A DNA stretch of 59,167 nucleotides from Candidatus Hydrogenedentota bacterium (GCA_003697085.1 RFFU01000076.1:1-59167), one strand, 5' to 3'; shown: positions 40,742 to 50,660, counted from the first letter of the stretch. The notes: generated from the letters alone by a model not told the origin. Translations and numbers: made by a program.

Positions 40742-43468
40742 TCATTCCGGCGAAAGGGAATTGGAGATATCGGATACGATATGCGCTCCGGCCTGGAAAG
40801 GTGAGAAGAGTAAGTGGGACATTCGGCTCAACGGTGAGAGAAGCGTTCCGCGGCCGGCCTCGGACAACACCCGCTGCTTGTCCAGTATCAGTTTCGGTCT
40901 CTCCAAGGTTCCGGATACGAACCAGTAGAGGTGAGCGCGGTGGTTCTTGTCCTCGACCAGACGCAAGGCTTGCGCGACGCTCCGGCGTCCGGTCCGAGCG
41001 CGGAGAAGTCCGGGGGCGGAGCGTCGGAGTTCCGGGAGGAAGAGATCCAATTCGAGGGTTCCGGCCAGAGGATGAATCCGTTCTTGGCGGAGGAAGGAAC
41101 CGGTGAAGAGAAGAGCGGTCGAGTTATGACGGGCGGCCACCTTATCGATCACGATGCTGTCCCCGGCGGAGTGGATTCGCACCTGGGCCGCGAAAGGTTC
41201 GCCGGTTCGCTTTATCCAGGTATCTCCGAAGCGGAATCGGGCGCGCGCGGCATCCAGCTCGAGAGAAAAACGCCATCGAGTATCCGCGGCCTCGAAGAGG
41301 CCGGACAGGTTTCCCGTCCCTTGGGCTTCGATCTTCGCCAACGCCGGGCAGAGGCGTGAAGCGAGAAAGCCACGGAAACCGTTGAGCCCCGTCTGTCGCG
41401 ATTGGAATGATACGGTTTTCTGGCCGCGGCCGAACCGCGCGGTCAGTGAAAGAGAAGAGTCGTCGAGACGAAGCGCGCCGTCCTGAAGATCCCAGTTCTT
41501 ATCTTCCCCCATCAGGAGCCCCGAGAACTCGAAGCGTATTCCCGGTCGTTTTCGCCCGATGCCGTGCAACCGGATATCGCTCCGGAGGAGATCGAGGTCC
41601 ACCAGGACCGAAAGCGGTGTCGTTTCGGGTACGAAGGAACGGGAGACCAGGAATCGCCCCATCGCTTCGCCGGAGAGGAAGAGGCGTCTTCCGAAGAAGG
41701 AACGGACGATCGGGGAAAGGGTTCTCAGGTCGGAAAGCGCCAGATAGTCGCAATAGATATCGAACCAGTGCCGCCGGGGAGTGATGTTACCGGCGATAGT
41801 CAAGATGCTTCGGGAAATCGTGATGGCGGTGTTATGAAAGGAGATGGAATCGGGGCGGAGCGCGGCGTGGAGGGAAACCACAAGGGTCGTTTTCGGCGGT
41901 TTGATCAGAAACGGGGGAAGGGCGATCCGTGCCGTTGTCAAGTCGATCCGGCCGGCGAGGTCTCCCGAGGAATCGATGGTGAAATCCATCGTTACAGGGC
42001 CGGCGAAAGCGGTATCCGGAAGTAGATCTTGAAAGGCCAGGTGTTTCAAGATTTCGGAACCCTCCTCCTTCCGAAGAACGACCTTCCAAGCCTTCTTCTC
42101 GGCACTCAATGCAACGGCCTCGGCATTTCCCAGTGTCACATCGATTCGATCGGGACGCCGCCCGGCGATCCCATCGATCGAGATACGCCCCGTATCCCCG
42201 GGGTTTTTTCGAACCACGTCGCCATAACAAGCCGAAGCGGCATCCAGAACGACGGCGGCTCGAAGGAGCACGGGCGCCGGACGTTTCCGCGCGGAAGAGG
42301 CCTGTTCCAGCAAACAGCGGGCCTCAACGGGACCGGTCCCCGAAAATGCGGGTGTCGAAAGAAGAAAACCGATGTCCTCGACCCGCGCATTCTCGGTTCG
42401 AAAATCGAGAGAGAGGAAAGAAGTGTCGGAGTACCTTCGAGAAGTCCGTCCGGAAAACCGGATCCGGGATCTCTTCCAGAGGACGGTTCCCGTATCGATG
42501 ACCACCTCGGTATCCCCGTACCGGAAGGTGTAGGTAACGGCGGGGCGAACTTCCGTAAAGACCTGGTTCGTGAAGCGGTGGCGTATTGTTGCGGAGCGAA
42601 ATTGGACGGATCCGCTCGTCCGGATTCGCCGGCGGTCGAAGGTCATTCTATGGACCGCCTCGACCCGTCCGGATTCGATACGGAGCAGTTTGAGGAAGGA
42701 ATAGTAGGGAGCCATTTGCGTTATCTCCGCGTTATGGAAGAGAAGCGTCAGTTCGGCGCGGCGTCTCGCGGGCCGGACGGCGAGGAGGAAGTCGAACGTC
42801 CCTCCCCGGGAAAGGGGCACGCCGCGGGCGTTCATCAGAGTGCGGATTTCCGCGCCGTTGGAGAAGACCGTGTAGGAGATATCCACCGGAGCAAAAACCG
42901 TTCGGAACCCCGAATCACCGACGCGGGCATCGCTGAAATGAATCGTGGCCTTCCTGACGAGGAAAGGGAGCTGAAAGGTTGGAAGCGGTGCGCGTTCCTT
43001 CTTCTCGACCCAAAGATGCGTCGTGTTCCAGGGAAGAGTATCCCCACGCTCGAACCAGAATTCGGGTTCGGTGAGGGTCACGGTTTTCGGACGGAACGCG
43101 CTGGTATCGCCTCCCGTCATTCCGAAACGCATTCGAATTCGGGGAGCGTAAAGGAGAAGCGGGGCGCGGTAGCCGGACGGATTATGAACCTTGACGTCCT
43201 CCAGTGTCACCCAACCCAGGACATTGAACGAAGCCTTGCCGATCTCGATCTCGCGGTCATACATCCGCCGAAGAAAATGGCGTGCCAAGAGACGGTACCG
43301 GTCGGACTGGAATTCGTGGAAAGGGAGAAGAAGGGCGATGAAGAGGAGAAGGGCGCCGCCATAGAGGAAGTACCGGCGGAAGCGGGTCTTCCGCGCCCCC
43401 GGTTTCCTTCTTGCAATCCTCTTTCCCTCGAGAGAAAGAGCGCTTTCCCGGTCGTTTTGAAAAGGCAC
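40742..43468 (-). CDS. AsmA/TamB-like envelope protein
   Basis: 908 residues. One N-terminal membrane helix (YFLYGGALLLFIALLLPF, about 32-50), then a long beta-rich chain with alternating strands such as YLEITVKVHNPSGY-type DREIEIGKASFNVLGWVTLEDVKV, typical of AsmA repeat proteins. Periplasmic bridge-like lipid transport is the current view of the family. The chain has many one-strand blocks (LDFRTENARVEDIGFLLS, VDLDLLRSDIRLHGI) and a C-terminal helix with RMSHLLFSPFQAGAHIVSDIS. Start GTG 43468 lies 15 nt after the upstream gene's stop. Part of the outer-membrane lipid or barrel-maintenance set; no partner is adjacent. Confidence 0.78.
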   Translation of the reverse strand: MPFQNDRESALSLEGKRIARRKPGARKTRFRRYFLYGGALLLFIALLLPFHEFQSDRYRLLARHFLRRMYDREIEIGKASFNVLGWVTLEDVKVHNPSGYRAPLLLYAPRIRMRFGMTGGDTSAFRPKTVTLTEPEFWFERGDTLPWNTTHLWVEKKERAPLPTFQLPFLVRKATIHFSDARVGDSGFRTVFAPVDISYTVFSNGAEIRTLMNARGVPLSRGGTFDFLLAVRPARRRAELTLLFHNAEITQMAPYYSFLKLLRIESGRVEAVHRMTFDRRRIRTSGSVQFRSATIRHRFTNQVFTEVRPAVTYTFRYGDTEVVIDTGTVLWKRSRIRFSGRTSRRYSDTSFLSLDFRTENARVEDIGFLLSTPAFSGTGPVEARCLLEQASSARKRPAPVLLRAAVVLDAASACYGDVVRKNPGDTGRISIDGIAGRRPDRIDVTLGNAEAVALSAEKKAWKVVLRKEEGSEILKHLAFQDLLPDTAFAGPVTMDFTIDSSGDLAGRIDLTTARIALPPFLIKPPKTTLVVSLHAALRPDSISFHNTAITISRSILTIAGNITPRRHWFDIYCDYLALSDLRTLSPIVRSFFGRRLFLSGEAMGRFLVSRSFVPETTPLSVLVDLDLLRSDIRLHGIGRKRPGIRFEFSGLLMGEDKNWDLQDGALRLDDSSLSLTARFGRGQKTVSFQSRQTGLNGFRGFLASRLCPALAKIEAQGTGNLSGLFEAADTRWRFSLELDAARARFRFGDTWIKRTGEPFAAQVRIHSAGDSIVIDKVAARHNSTALLFTGSFLRQERIHPLAGTLELDLFLPELRRSAPGLLRARTGRRSVAQALRLVEDKNHRAHLYWFVSGTLERPKLILDKQRVLSEAGRGTLLSPLSRMSHLLFSPFQAGAHIVSDISNSLSPE

Positions 43469-43483
43469 GGACGAGGGCGGAGT

Positions 43484-43855
43484 TTAGGGGCGACAGCCGT
43501 GAACGGCTTCCGCGTGGAGTTGGAGGCCTTCTCCGAAAAGCATCTTTCTTCCGACGATGGCGCCGGGAGGAAGGGCCTGGATAGAAACGAAACCCTGGTT
43601 CTTGAGCCGGTCGTGGATACGTATCCGTGCGCCCCCGCTTGGGTTTCCAATGGTTACGAGGAAGCCGATCCGGCGATCCCGGTATTGGAGTGCGCACTCC
43701 GAAAATTCCTTTTCCCCGAAAAGCAACCGAAGATCGGGAAACGGCGGCGAAAGGTCCTCGTTTTCATCCGAACAGGGGATTGGTCCGCGAAGATATTTCA
43801 TCAACTCCAGGTTCCTCCGATCCGGTTTTCCGCCGCTCGGCGGAACGGAATCCAT
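43484..43855 (-). CDS. Hypothetical protein (123 residues)
   Basis: Family not recognised. The C-terminal half (SECALQYRDRRIGFLVTIG, GARIRIHDRLKNQGFVSIQ, PPGAIVGRKMLFGEGLQLH) is ordered and strand-rich; the N-terminus is charged. It ends 15 nt before the AsmA-like gene and is probably co-transcribed with it. Competing frames there are arginine/proline-rich and look like shadows. Confidence 0.55.
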   Translation of the reverse strand: MDSVPPSGGKPDRRNLELMKYLRGPIPCSDENEDLSPPFPDLRLLFGEKEFSECALQYRDRRIGFLVTIGNPSGGARIRIHDRLKNQGFVSIQALPPGAIVGRKMLFGEGLQLHAEAVHGCRP

Positions 43856-44093
43856 TCCCAGACGCGTTCCGTTCCGGAAGACGCGGGGTTCCGGAAACCG
43901 ATTCTAGCACGAAGACGGAAGGCGACGAAAAAGAAAAGGACGATCGGAGCAAACTTCGGGTGTTGCACTCAAGCCGCGGTCCGAAGAGTCCGCGCTCCGT
44001 TCGCGAGGTATCCCGCGTTGGGGATCGATCGGTCCCCCGTTGTCATTTCCAATCCCTCGCATTCGCTCGGCACTGGCTCCGTGGGGAACCCCT
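43856..44093. repeat. Short gap with palindromic GCGGTCC/GGACTC repeat
   Basis: At 43974-44000 CCGCGGTCCGAAGAGTCCGCGCTCC, related to 25897-25925. The rest shows nothing. Confidence 0.55.
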
Positions 44094-46016
44094 TTATCGC
44101 GGCAGGACCCGTTTCAACTCCTCGGCGACCTTCTCCGCAAGGTCTTTGATCTTCGAGACGGACCCGTTCACCTCGATCCGCGCGAGCGGTATTCCCGTCT
44201 CGGTATCGATGATCTTCCCGAGAAGAAAGAGATCACCGCCTTCGAGCACCGTCATCGTGGCACGGAGGTGGAAACGCGGCGCCTCCGCGTCAGTCGTCAT
44301 CAGCGCGGGATCGCCGGCGACGGCCGATCGGATTTCGTCCGCCAGCGCCTTCGAGAGATTCGTGGTCGTCATCGATGGATATTCGCGGACGGCATCGACA
44401 ACAATCACGGGTTTTCGGGCCTCTTCAGGCGGAGTTTGCGGAGTGGTAACTGCCACCGGTGCCTCACGCTTTTCTTCTTCGGGGTTCGGAGCCTCCCGTC
44501 GGGAGACGGCCGTTAGGGATACGGAGGGAGCGGGAGTGGCCGGAGGCGGAACCGAAATCGCGGACGAACGGGGCGGGCCTTCCGCCGCCGGGAGATTCAT
44601 TCCGAGCCCCCGTAAGCCGGCATTCACCTGCTTCTCCAACCGCTTCCAGGCGTCGAACGGATTGGAAGCGGGCCCCGTGACAGTGTACGTGTTGACGATG
44701 GTTCCGTTACGCTTGATGGAGGCCGAGATCAGGATCTGGTTGTCGAAGACCCAATAGTTGCCGTCAAGACGATAAAGCGGTGCGCTGACAACGCCGGGCA
44801 ACGACTCGTAAAGAATTCCATAGCGTTTCCAGTCGTGCCGAAAGACCTCGGCCGTGGCCGGTCCGATCCAGGAATAATCGGCCGGGCCGGACTGATACAC
44901 GAAGGAAGCCAGGGCGATTCCCCAGGGAGAAATTGTGAAGGTCGGTGTGGTGGCGGTTGCGGGAGGTCGCTGTTGCTCGGGTGCGGTTGTCGTCCGTTCG
45001 CGCCTTGACGCCTGCGTCTTCCGCGGAACGATCTCGGGACGGCGCCGCGGACCGAAGTCGTAAGCGAGTGAGATGAGGTTCTGGTCGCCCAGCGACCCGA
45101 AGGGAACATAGGCGTAATCGAGATTGAGATCGTTCCACTTGAACGCGGCCCCGACGGTGAAGCCGCGCCCGGCATCGTTGGCCGAATTTGCGCCCGCGCG
45201 AAACGCCAGATGCTCCGGCCAAACCCACACCTCGCCTCCGATCTTGCCCTCGAAATCTTGATTCTTGACCCAAACGACATCTCCCACCAGCCCCCAACGA
45301 CCTCCGGAGGATCGATACCCCGCGCCCAGACGAAGCGTGATCGGAAGGTCGTCCGACTCCCGCACGAACTTCAAACTCGTGCCGAGATTCGAAAGAGAGA
45401 GGCCCAGCGTCAGGCCGGGAACCGGTGGCCGCCACTTCGCTCCAAGGTCCACGGCGAAAGCAGAGGCGGAGTGGTCGGCAAGACGTTCGTTGAGAATCTT
45501 GACGGTGGCTCCGAGATCAAGAAAGTCGCGTAAGGTGCGGGCATACGTCGCGGAAAAGGCAAGATCCGAACCCTCGGCTCGTCCCAATGAGGCTGTTGGA
45601 TCTCCCGCCGCATCGACCTCCCGGCGATCCACTCCTCCAAGATCAACATAAAGCCCCGAAATCCCCAGGACTCCTCCGTGTGAGAGCGGAAGAAGATAAC
45701 CGAGGTAGTTGTAGTCAAGGTCGAGAAAGAGCGTGTTGTGAGTGAAACCGATCTGCTGGCGGGTGCGTGTCGCGATACCTGCCGGATTGAAATAGGGCCC
45801 GTAAATGTCGTCGGCCCAGGCAACCTGCGCTTCCCCTAGGGCCGCGGCTCGAGCACCGATTCCCAGTTCGAGAAAAGCCGCGCCGGTCGAACCGGCATCC
45901 CCGGAAGTGTCCGAACGAACGGCGGCGGGAAGAAGGAGGAGCGGAGAGAAGGCGAGAAGAACGGCGGCGGTCGTCGCCGTGAAGATCAGAGTGGAAAAAC
46001 GTGAGGAACAAGACAT
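44094..46016 (-). CDS. PorV-family barrel fused to FlgO/CsgG-like domains
   Basis: 640 residues from ATG 46016 (GAGGCG 7 nt before). Signal peptide LIFTATTAAVLLAFSPLLLL. Residues 45-330 are a PorV-type barrel: AAFLELGIGARAAALGEAQVA and PYFNPAGI, then LDYAYVPFGSLG. After a linker (PRKTQASRRERTTT) comes a domain with WIGPATAEVFRHDW and LISASIKRNGTIVN leading to KRLEKQVNAGLRGLG. After a Pro/Thr/Ala-rich linker a second domain follows: VIVVDAVREYPSM, TNLSKALADEI, DLFLLGKIIDTETGIPLARIEVNG, IKDLAEKVAEELKRVL. Both resemble FlgO/CsgG/LpoB-type periplasmic domains. A barrel that carries its own periplasmic domains is unusual. It follows the pilin operon. Confidence 0.82.
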   Translation of the reverse strand: MSCSSRFSTLIFTATTAAVLLAFSPLLLLPAAVRSDTSGDAGSTGAAFLELGIGARAAALGEAQVAWADDIYGPYFNPAGIATRTRQQIGFTHNTLFLDLDYNYLGYLLPLSHGGVLGISGLYVDLGGVDRREVDAAGDPTASLGRAEGSDLAFSATYARTLRDFLDLGATVKILNERLADHSASAFAVDLGAKWRPPVPGLTLGLSLSNLGTSLKFVRESDDLPITLRLGAGYRSSGGRWGLVGDVVWVKNQDFEGKIGGEVWVWPEHLAFRAGANSANDAGRGFTVGAAFKWNDLNLDYAYVPFGSLGDQNLISLAYDFGPRRRPEIVPRKTQASRRERTTTAPEQQRPPATATTPTFTISPWGIALASFVYQSGPADYSWIGPATAEVFRHDWKRYGILYESLPGVVSAPLYRLDGNYWVFDNQILISASIKRNGTIVNTYTVTGPASNPFDAWKRLEKQVNAGLRGLGMNLPAAEGPPRSSAISVPPPATPAPSVSLTAVSRREAPNPEEEKREAPVAVTTPQTPPEEARKPVIVVDAVREYPSMTTTNLSKALADEIRSAVAGDPALMTTDAEAPRFHLRATMTVLEGGDLFLLGKIIDTETGIPLARIEVNGSVSKIKDLAEKVAEELKRVLPR

Positions 46017-46274
46017 CGTTACGCCTCGCAGCCGCCGTTGAAGGAAAAAAAGCGGATAGAAAGGAAGAAGGAAAACATGCAAGCGGTTGCATTCATTGAT
46101 AATATTCTAATTCGAGAGGGTGGAAAAAGGCAAGAAAAAAAATCCGAACCAAGCCGGCACGGAAATTTGCTTCGGTTGGTTCCAGACTTATGGGGGGTTT
46201 TAGGAGAACGACAAGGGAAGCGTTTGAAAAATCGGCCGTGTCCCGAATAAATCACCGGAAGGAAGGAACCCGGT
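46017..46274. other. Intergenic region, nothing definite
   Basis: A+T-rich centre (46090-46110) with possible TATTAT/TAGAAT on the minus strand; the signal is weak. No gene. Confidence 0.4.
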
Positions 46275-48602
46275 TCAATAAATCGGATCCCATGCGAATC
46301 GCGGATAGCGCCGGCTGAATTCGCTGATGGGAAAGCGCACGACATCATCCTCAGACACCTCACGCCAGTAAACAATATTTCCCTTCGAATATCCTGGCTT
46401 ACGACGAACGACAGCAATAACACTCGAACGAGCCAATGGTGTATCGGCATTCGGATCGATATTTTGTCCTTGATAAACGTACCCCATTGCCCAGATGGTG
46501 AAATACCCAGTGGAGGTGGTGCGGAAGGTGTTGTCGAGATCGGTGAGGTTGGCGTTGAGCGCGGCTTTTTCCGAAGCGGTGAGCCCACTGGTCTTCGTGG
46601 CGATGTCCGACACGGATTCATAGTACCCGTCGTTGTAGGGGTTTGTGTCGTAGGTTGTGGGGGAGGTGGTGTTTGTGAGATACTGATAGACTTTTTCGGC
46701 GATGGCGCTGGCCTGAGAGGAAGTAATATCGGATTCGAGCGCGTATCGGAAACCGGCCGCCAAAACGGGCGTTTCGGCCATATTGATGTTGATCTTCTCG
46801 GCGTCGGTTTCGGAATAGCCGTAAACGGTGAAATAAGGATACCAGTATTTTCGGAAGGATGCGCCGGCCGGATGGATCAAATACTGGGACGAAGGACTCA
46901 GGAGTTTCGCGTTGGAAGCACCGGCGGATTTCCAGTTGGCGATCAGTTCGTTGCTGAGGTTGTTGATAGCCACGGAGGAATAGGCCGTGACACCCGTGAA
47001 GGGCGGCATCGGTTTGATGGCGAGGAGTTCGCGGAAGAGGGAGTCGGAAACGGTATTGGTGGCCTGGATGGTGTTCAGATTGACCTTGGCGGCCTCATCG
47101 AAGACGCGGACCCGGTAATAGATTCCCTCTCCGATCTGCGTCCACGGCGTGTCGTTCCATGGATACCATCCCAGGTCCGGAGCACCGTCGACTCCCGTCG
47201 TCTGGACGGAGAAGGCGATTCCGGGATCGGCCGTTCCCGTCTCCCAATTCGTCGCATCGAAGCCGTCGTACGGGGAGACGTTGTCATCGCTGACCTTCTC
47301 CGAGTGTCTCTTCCAGGAGGTATCGGTCCCTCCGGAGGGGATACCGTCCGGAAAGGCGACGCCGTACCATTGAGGCTTTGCTGCACCGCCATACCCGATC
47401 ACAATAATATCGCCCGTATCCTGAAGAGCATTCGTTGGATAGGTCGTTCCGTTGATCCGGCCGATCATCGTATCGGTGGGACCCGATCCGGAGGGACCGG
47501 TTCCGAACCAGCGGATGTCGGCCGTCGTCTTCCCGCTCATCTGCGCGATCTTGGCGGAATCGGCGTCGAGCGCGACGATCAGGCCGACTTCGTAGGGGCC
47601 AAGCGTATCGGCGCCGCCGTCGATGGGATAGAGATAGCGACGTTTCGCCAGCGGTGCGTTCGCATCGCCGACGACAATCCAGTACTGGTCGGCGACGAGA
47701 TCGATCGATTTCGAATCCGTATTCTGGATCTCGATGAATTCATTCCGGCGATCGGCGTTGGGGCCGGGAACGGGAGGGAGTTTGGGAGGGGTGGCGGAGT
47801 TACGCGGTGCGGTGTCGGTCGTGCTCCACGGAAAGAAGTCGCTTGCGTTGTCGTTGGAATCGACGATCGCGCCGTAGGCGTCGTCATTCTTGCGCTTGAC
47901 AGTGGCTTTGTTCACCGGGGCCGGTAAAGGCGTTCCTTCGCCAACCGTTCCGTTCCAACCGACGGCATCCACGATGGCTCCGCTATTTCCATAACGCAAC
48001 ACCACACCAGTGGTAGATGTGAGGCTCGTCGTTCCCTTGTATTTCGAATCGGCGACAACGTTGCCAGCGTAGAGAGCGGGATTATACTGAAGCCGCGCCA
48101 TAAGGTAGTAGGAATATGGGGCGATGACAGATGTATTCGGAAAATCGGATTTTGTGACTTTAGCCCCGTCTGAAGCCCGACGAAGGTTGAGGCCTTTGAG
48201 GGAAACCGTTTCCGACGTGGGATTATAAATCTCCACCCACTCATCCGTGGATCCGCCCGGGCCATAGGGGGTCACCTGACTGATCACCAGGGTATCCGGC
48301 AATCCTTCCGTCTTGGCTGCTTGAAAGAGCACTTCCGTGACGACGATGCGGCTGTCGGCGTAATCGGGGGTGACGACGTTGGTATCGGCGAGAAGTTCTC
48401 CGGCGACACGATAGATCGCCGCCGTCGCGGCACTGGCCGACTCGACTTCGCCCTTCTGGCGTGTTCCGCTTCCCGCGTTCGCTTGAAGAACGGAAGCGTA
48501 GGTCGTGACCATAAAGACCGCCATCACCATCAGCATCAGCGCGATCACCAGAGCGAACCCGGAATCACCGCGCTTCATCGTTCGGGGGCGAAAGAGACTC
48601 AT
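46275..48602 (-). CDS. PilX/GspK-like minor pilin with two lamin-tail-like domains
   Basis: 775 residues from ATG 48602, which overlaps the stop of the gene before it (ATGA). A prepilin-type N-terminus (RGDSGFALVIALMLMVMAVF, cleavage before FALV) is followed by a GspK/PilX-like chain. KVNLNTIQATNTVSDSLFREL is the usual GspK helix-hairpin segment near 535. Two segments match the lamin tail domain pattern: TLVISQVTPYGPGGS with EWVEIYNPTSETVSLKGLNL, and NEFIEIQNTDSKSIDLVADQ. Usual GspK is about 300-350 residues, so the protein is more than twice as long. The N-terminus of the surface-exposed tip pilin appears to carry extra adhesive or binding domains. Confidence 0.85.
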   Translation of the reverse strand: MSLFRPRTMKRGDSGFALVIALMLMVMAVFMVTTYASVLQANAGSGTRQKGEVESASAATAAIYRVAGELLADTNVVTPDYADSRIVVTEVLFQAAKTEGLPDTLVISQVTPYGPGGSTDEWVEIYNPTSETVSLKGLNLRRASDGAKVTKSDFPNTSVIAPYSYYLMARLQYNPALYAGNVVADSKYKGTTSLTSTTGVVLRYGNSGAIVDAVGWNGTVGEGTPLPAPVNKATVKRKNDDAYGAIVDSNDNASDFFPWSTTDTAPRNSATPPKLPPVPGPNADRRNEFIEIQNTDSKSIDLVADQYWIVVGDANAPLAKRRYLYPIDGGADTLGPYEVGLIVALDADSAKIAQMSGKTTADIRWFGTGPSGSGPTDTMIGRINGTTYPTNALQDTGDIIVIGYGGAAKPQWYGVAFPDGIPSGGTDTSWKRHSEKVSDDNVSPYDGFDATNWETGTADPGIAFSVQTTGVDGAPDLGWYPWNDTPWTQIGEGIYYRVRVFDEAAKVNLNTIQATNTVSDSLFRELLAIKPMPPFTGVTAYSSVAINNLSNELIANWKSAGASNAKLLSPSSQYLIHPAGASFRKYWYPYFTVYGYSETDAEKININMAETPVLAAGFRYALESDITSSQASAIAEKVYQYLTNTTSPTTYDTNPYNDGYYESVSDIATKTSGLTASEKAALNANLTDLDNTFRTTSTGYFTIWAMGYVYQGQNIDPNADTPLARSSVIAVVRRKPGYSKGNIVYWREVSEDDVVRFPISEFSRRYPRFAWDPIY

Positions 48603-49318
48603 TGCGTAATGTTCACCTCCCGTGCGCGGGGCCGAAGGACCACCACGATCGTCTCCGTGTCCTCGTCGATATTCGTTCCCAGGGTCAGCCTGACCAAGTC
48701 CGGGAGTTTGTTCTTGGCCTGCGCATCCCAGGTGGTGGCCCAGGTGCCCATCGCCGCATCGTAATACTCCCCGTCCAGCCGGCGCATATGGAAGGCAAAC
48801 GGCGTTCCCCCGCTCGATGCCACTGAAAAATCCATGATCGCATCCGTCGTCTTGGACGTGCGCTTCTCGCGTTGGATCTGCAGGGAAGTCCCGTCCTGTT
48901 TCAGCCAATAATACATTCTTTGAATCTCCGAACCGTAGTTTCCTGAAGCGGTTCCCTCATCTACGGAACGCGTGGCCGCGTGGAATTTGATCTCGTCTTC
49001 CTTCGAGTTCGTCAGCGTGGGGGTGTTGTTCAATCCGACAAAGTTGATCTCGTTGGCCGCATCTTCGTCGTAGGGAGGTACGGCCGAGCGAATGTCCGGG
49101 CCGATCGTCGCCAGGATGACACCGAGGTTCTCCTTCAGGCGCGTCTTGTTGAATCCCCTTCTCCACGAATCGGTCAGTCCCGTAAACATTTGGGTGAACG
49201 CAACCAGAATGATCGAGATGCAAACCATCGCGACCAATAATTCAATAAGGCTCAAGCCGCGTTCTTCGTTCCAACGCCGCCGCACCCCATCACGCGCGAA
49301 AGAAAACTTAGACGACAT
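48599..49318 (-). CDS. PilW/GspJ-like minor pilin
   Basis: 239 residues. Prepilin motif ERGLSLIELLVAMVCISIILVAF (cleavage after Gly, before LSLIE); the rest is a strand-rich globular pilin domain. Overlaps the PilX-like gene by 4 nt and overlaps the PilV-like gene by 11 nt. Confidence 0.87.
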   Translation of the reverse strand: MSSKFSFARDGVRRRWNEERGLSLIELLVAMVCISIILVAFTQMFTGLTDSWRRGFNKTRLKENLGVILATIGPDIRSAVPPYDEDAANEINFVGLNNTPTLTNSKEDEIKFHAATRSVDEGTASGNYGSEIQRMYYWLKQDGTSLQIQREKRTSKTTDAIMDFSVASSGGTPFAFHMRRLDGEYYDAAMGTWATTWDAQAKNKLPDLVRLTLGTNIDEDTETIVVVLRPRAREVNITQ

Positions 49319-49847
49319 TGTCGAAATCCACGACGTAGAAGGTGAGGTCCGGAGAGTTTACCGTAACGGCACCGCTGTTGTACGTGACACTGAGGACCAC
49401 CTCCTTCATGATCCCCGGGATCACCTCCTTTGAGGTGTAACTCCAGGTATATCCGGCTGCGACGGCCGGCGCGTTGGATCCGAGAAGCGAGGTGAAATCG
49501 CCGCTGTCCGACGGCAAAATCTGATCGTAACTGGTCGCCAGCAATTCCTCCTGCTTGGATTGGGCATAAAAGTCGATGTCCAACTGGACTCTCTGTTTCG
49601 TCGCCAAAACGGTCAACTGCGGCATCGTGTTGACCAGCGTTCCCAACCCGGCGAAGATCACCGCCGCCGCGATCAAAGCGTCCGCCAGAAGGAATCCCTC
49701 CCGCTTGGACCGACGGCGGCGTGCCGCTTTGCCTTTTCCTCTCGCTGCCGCCGCCGGCGCTCCCAGGCCTGTCACCTCCCGCAAAAGCCTCTTCCTCTCC
49801 GTTATCTTTCCCTTAATCAAAAATTCACGTCGGAGCATTTCTGCCAT
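49308..49847 (-). CDS. PilV/GspI-like minor pilin
   Basis: 179 residues from ATG 49847. Prepilin motif REGFLLADALIAAAVIFAGLG; then VQLDIDFYAQSKQEELLATSYDQ. The N-terminal 50 residues before the motif are basic and may be longer than real. GTG 49775 and ATG 49838 are other starts; the family motif usually lies within 10-25 residues of the start. Confidence 0.8.
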   Translation of the reverse strand: MAEMLRREFLIKGKITERKRLLREVTGLGAPAAAARGKGKAARRRRSKREGFLLADALIAAAVIFAGLGTLVNTMPQLTVLATKQRVQLDIDFYAQSKQEELLATSYDQILPSDSGDFTSLLGSNAPAVAAGYTWSYTSKEVIPGIMKEVVLSVTYNSGAVTVNSPDLTFYVVDFDNVV

Positions 49848-50413
49848 GTTCCCCACGGATTGGTTCCGAAACATCCCACCGGATAATTTTCGACACGTGC
49901 CGTCGCCGTTACCATAGTGATCGTTCGAAAGTTATAGTCGGGATCCGCTGAGGTATACGATCCGCCCTGGTTTCCGAAGTGGATCGTGTACGAGTTTACC
50001 GACGCGTTCTCTTCCGTCACCGTGCCCCAATAATCGAAACGAAACTTCGCCAGCCCCGTCGTCATCGGCGCCGTCGCATCTGCAATCGCTTCGATCTCCG
50101 CCCGCCCCGGATCCGAGGGGACCTTCGATCCAAACTGCGCTCCGTCCACCTCCAACCACACCTGCTCGTTGTCCAGATCCACCACCGCCCGCACCGGCTT
50201 CCGTAACGCCCGCGCTAATACCGGCGCCTCCCGCAACTTCGAGGCCACCGCCGTCTGAATCGCAACCAACGACGACGAACGGTAAAACTCGACGTAACTC
50301 GGAAACCCGACCGCAAGGACGATCGAAATCATAATCACCACCGTCAGCATCTCCAGCAGGGTAAATCCCGACTCGCCGTGACTTCCTGGCCGGGCGCGTC
50401 TGCCCGTCCCCAT
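49817..50413 (-). CDS. FimT/GspH-like minor pilin
   Basis: 198 residues from ATG 50413 (GGAGGAGG about 9 nt before). Prepilin motif SGFTLLEMLTVVIMISIVLAVG, typical FimT/GspH with FYRSSSLVAIQTAVASKL. First gene of the four-pilin operon FimT-PilV-PilW-PilX. Downstream of the sigma-54 promoter at 50661-50677. Confidence 0.87.
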   Translation of the reverse strand: MGTGRRARPGSHGESGFTLLEMLTVVIMISIVLAVGFPSYVEFYRSSSLVAIQTAVASKLREAPVLARALRKPVRAVVDLDNEQVWLEVDGAQFGSKVPSDPGRAEIEAIADATAPMTTGLAKFRFDYWGTVTEENASVNSYTIHFGNQGGSYTSADPDYNFRTITMVTATARVENYPVGCFGTNPWGTWQKCSDVNF

Positions 50414-50660
50414 CTCCGGGTTCCTCCTCCGCTCCCTTATAATACTCTCCGCACTCTCCGCCACCATCATCCTCTCGCTTCTCCCCTCATCGCCTCTCGC
50501 TCCCTTCCTTCTCCTGCTTTGACTCCTCTTTTCCCTTCCTTCTCTGCACGCCCCCTTCCGTACCTTCTCCCTATCTCCTCCGCTTCCGCGCCCTTCAGCA
50601 CTTCGCCGCCCTCCGCGGCGGAACTCACACAACTGAGGCCTATCCGCTCTGCTTCAAGTT

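Noticed and set aside
40742-43468. Long plus-strand open frames opposite the AsmA-like gene, including one of 706 residues at 42029-44149
   Set aside because: The minus frame has a membrane helix, regular strand periodicity and good composition. The plus frames are basic, patternless shadows.
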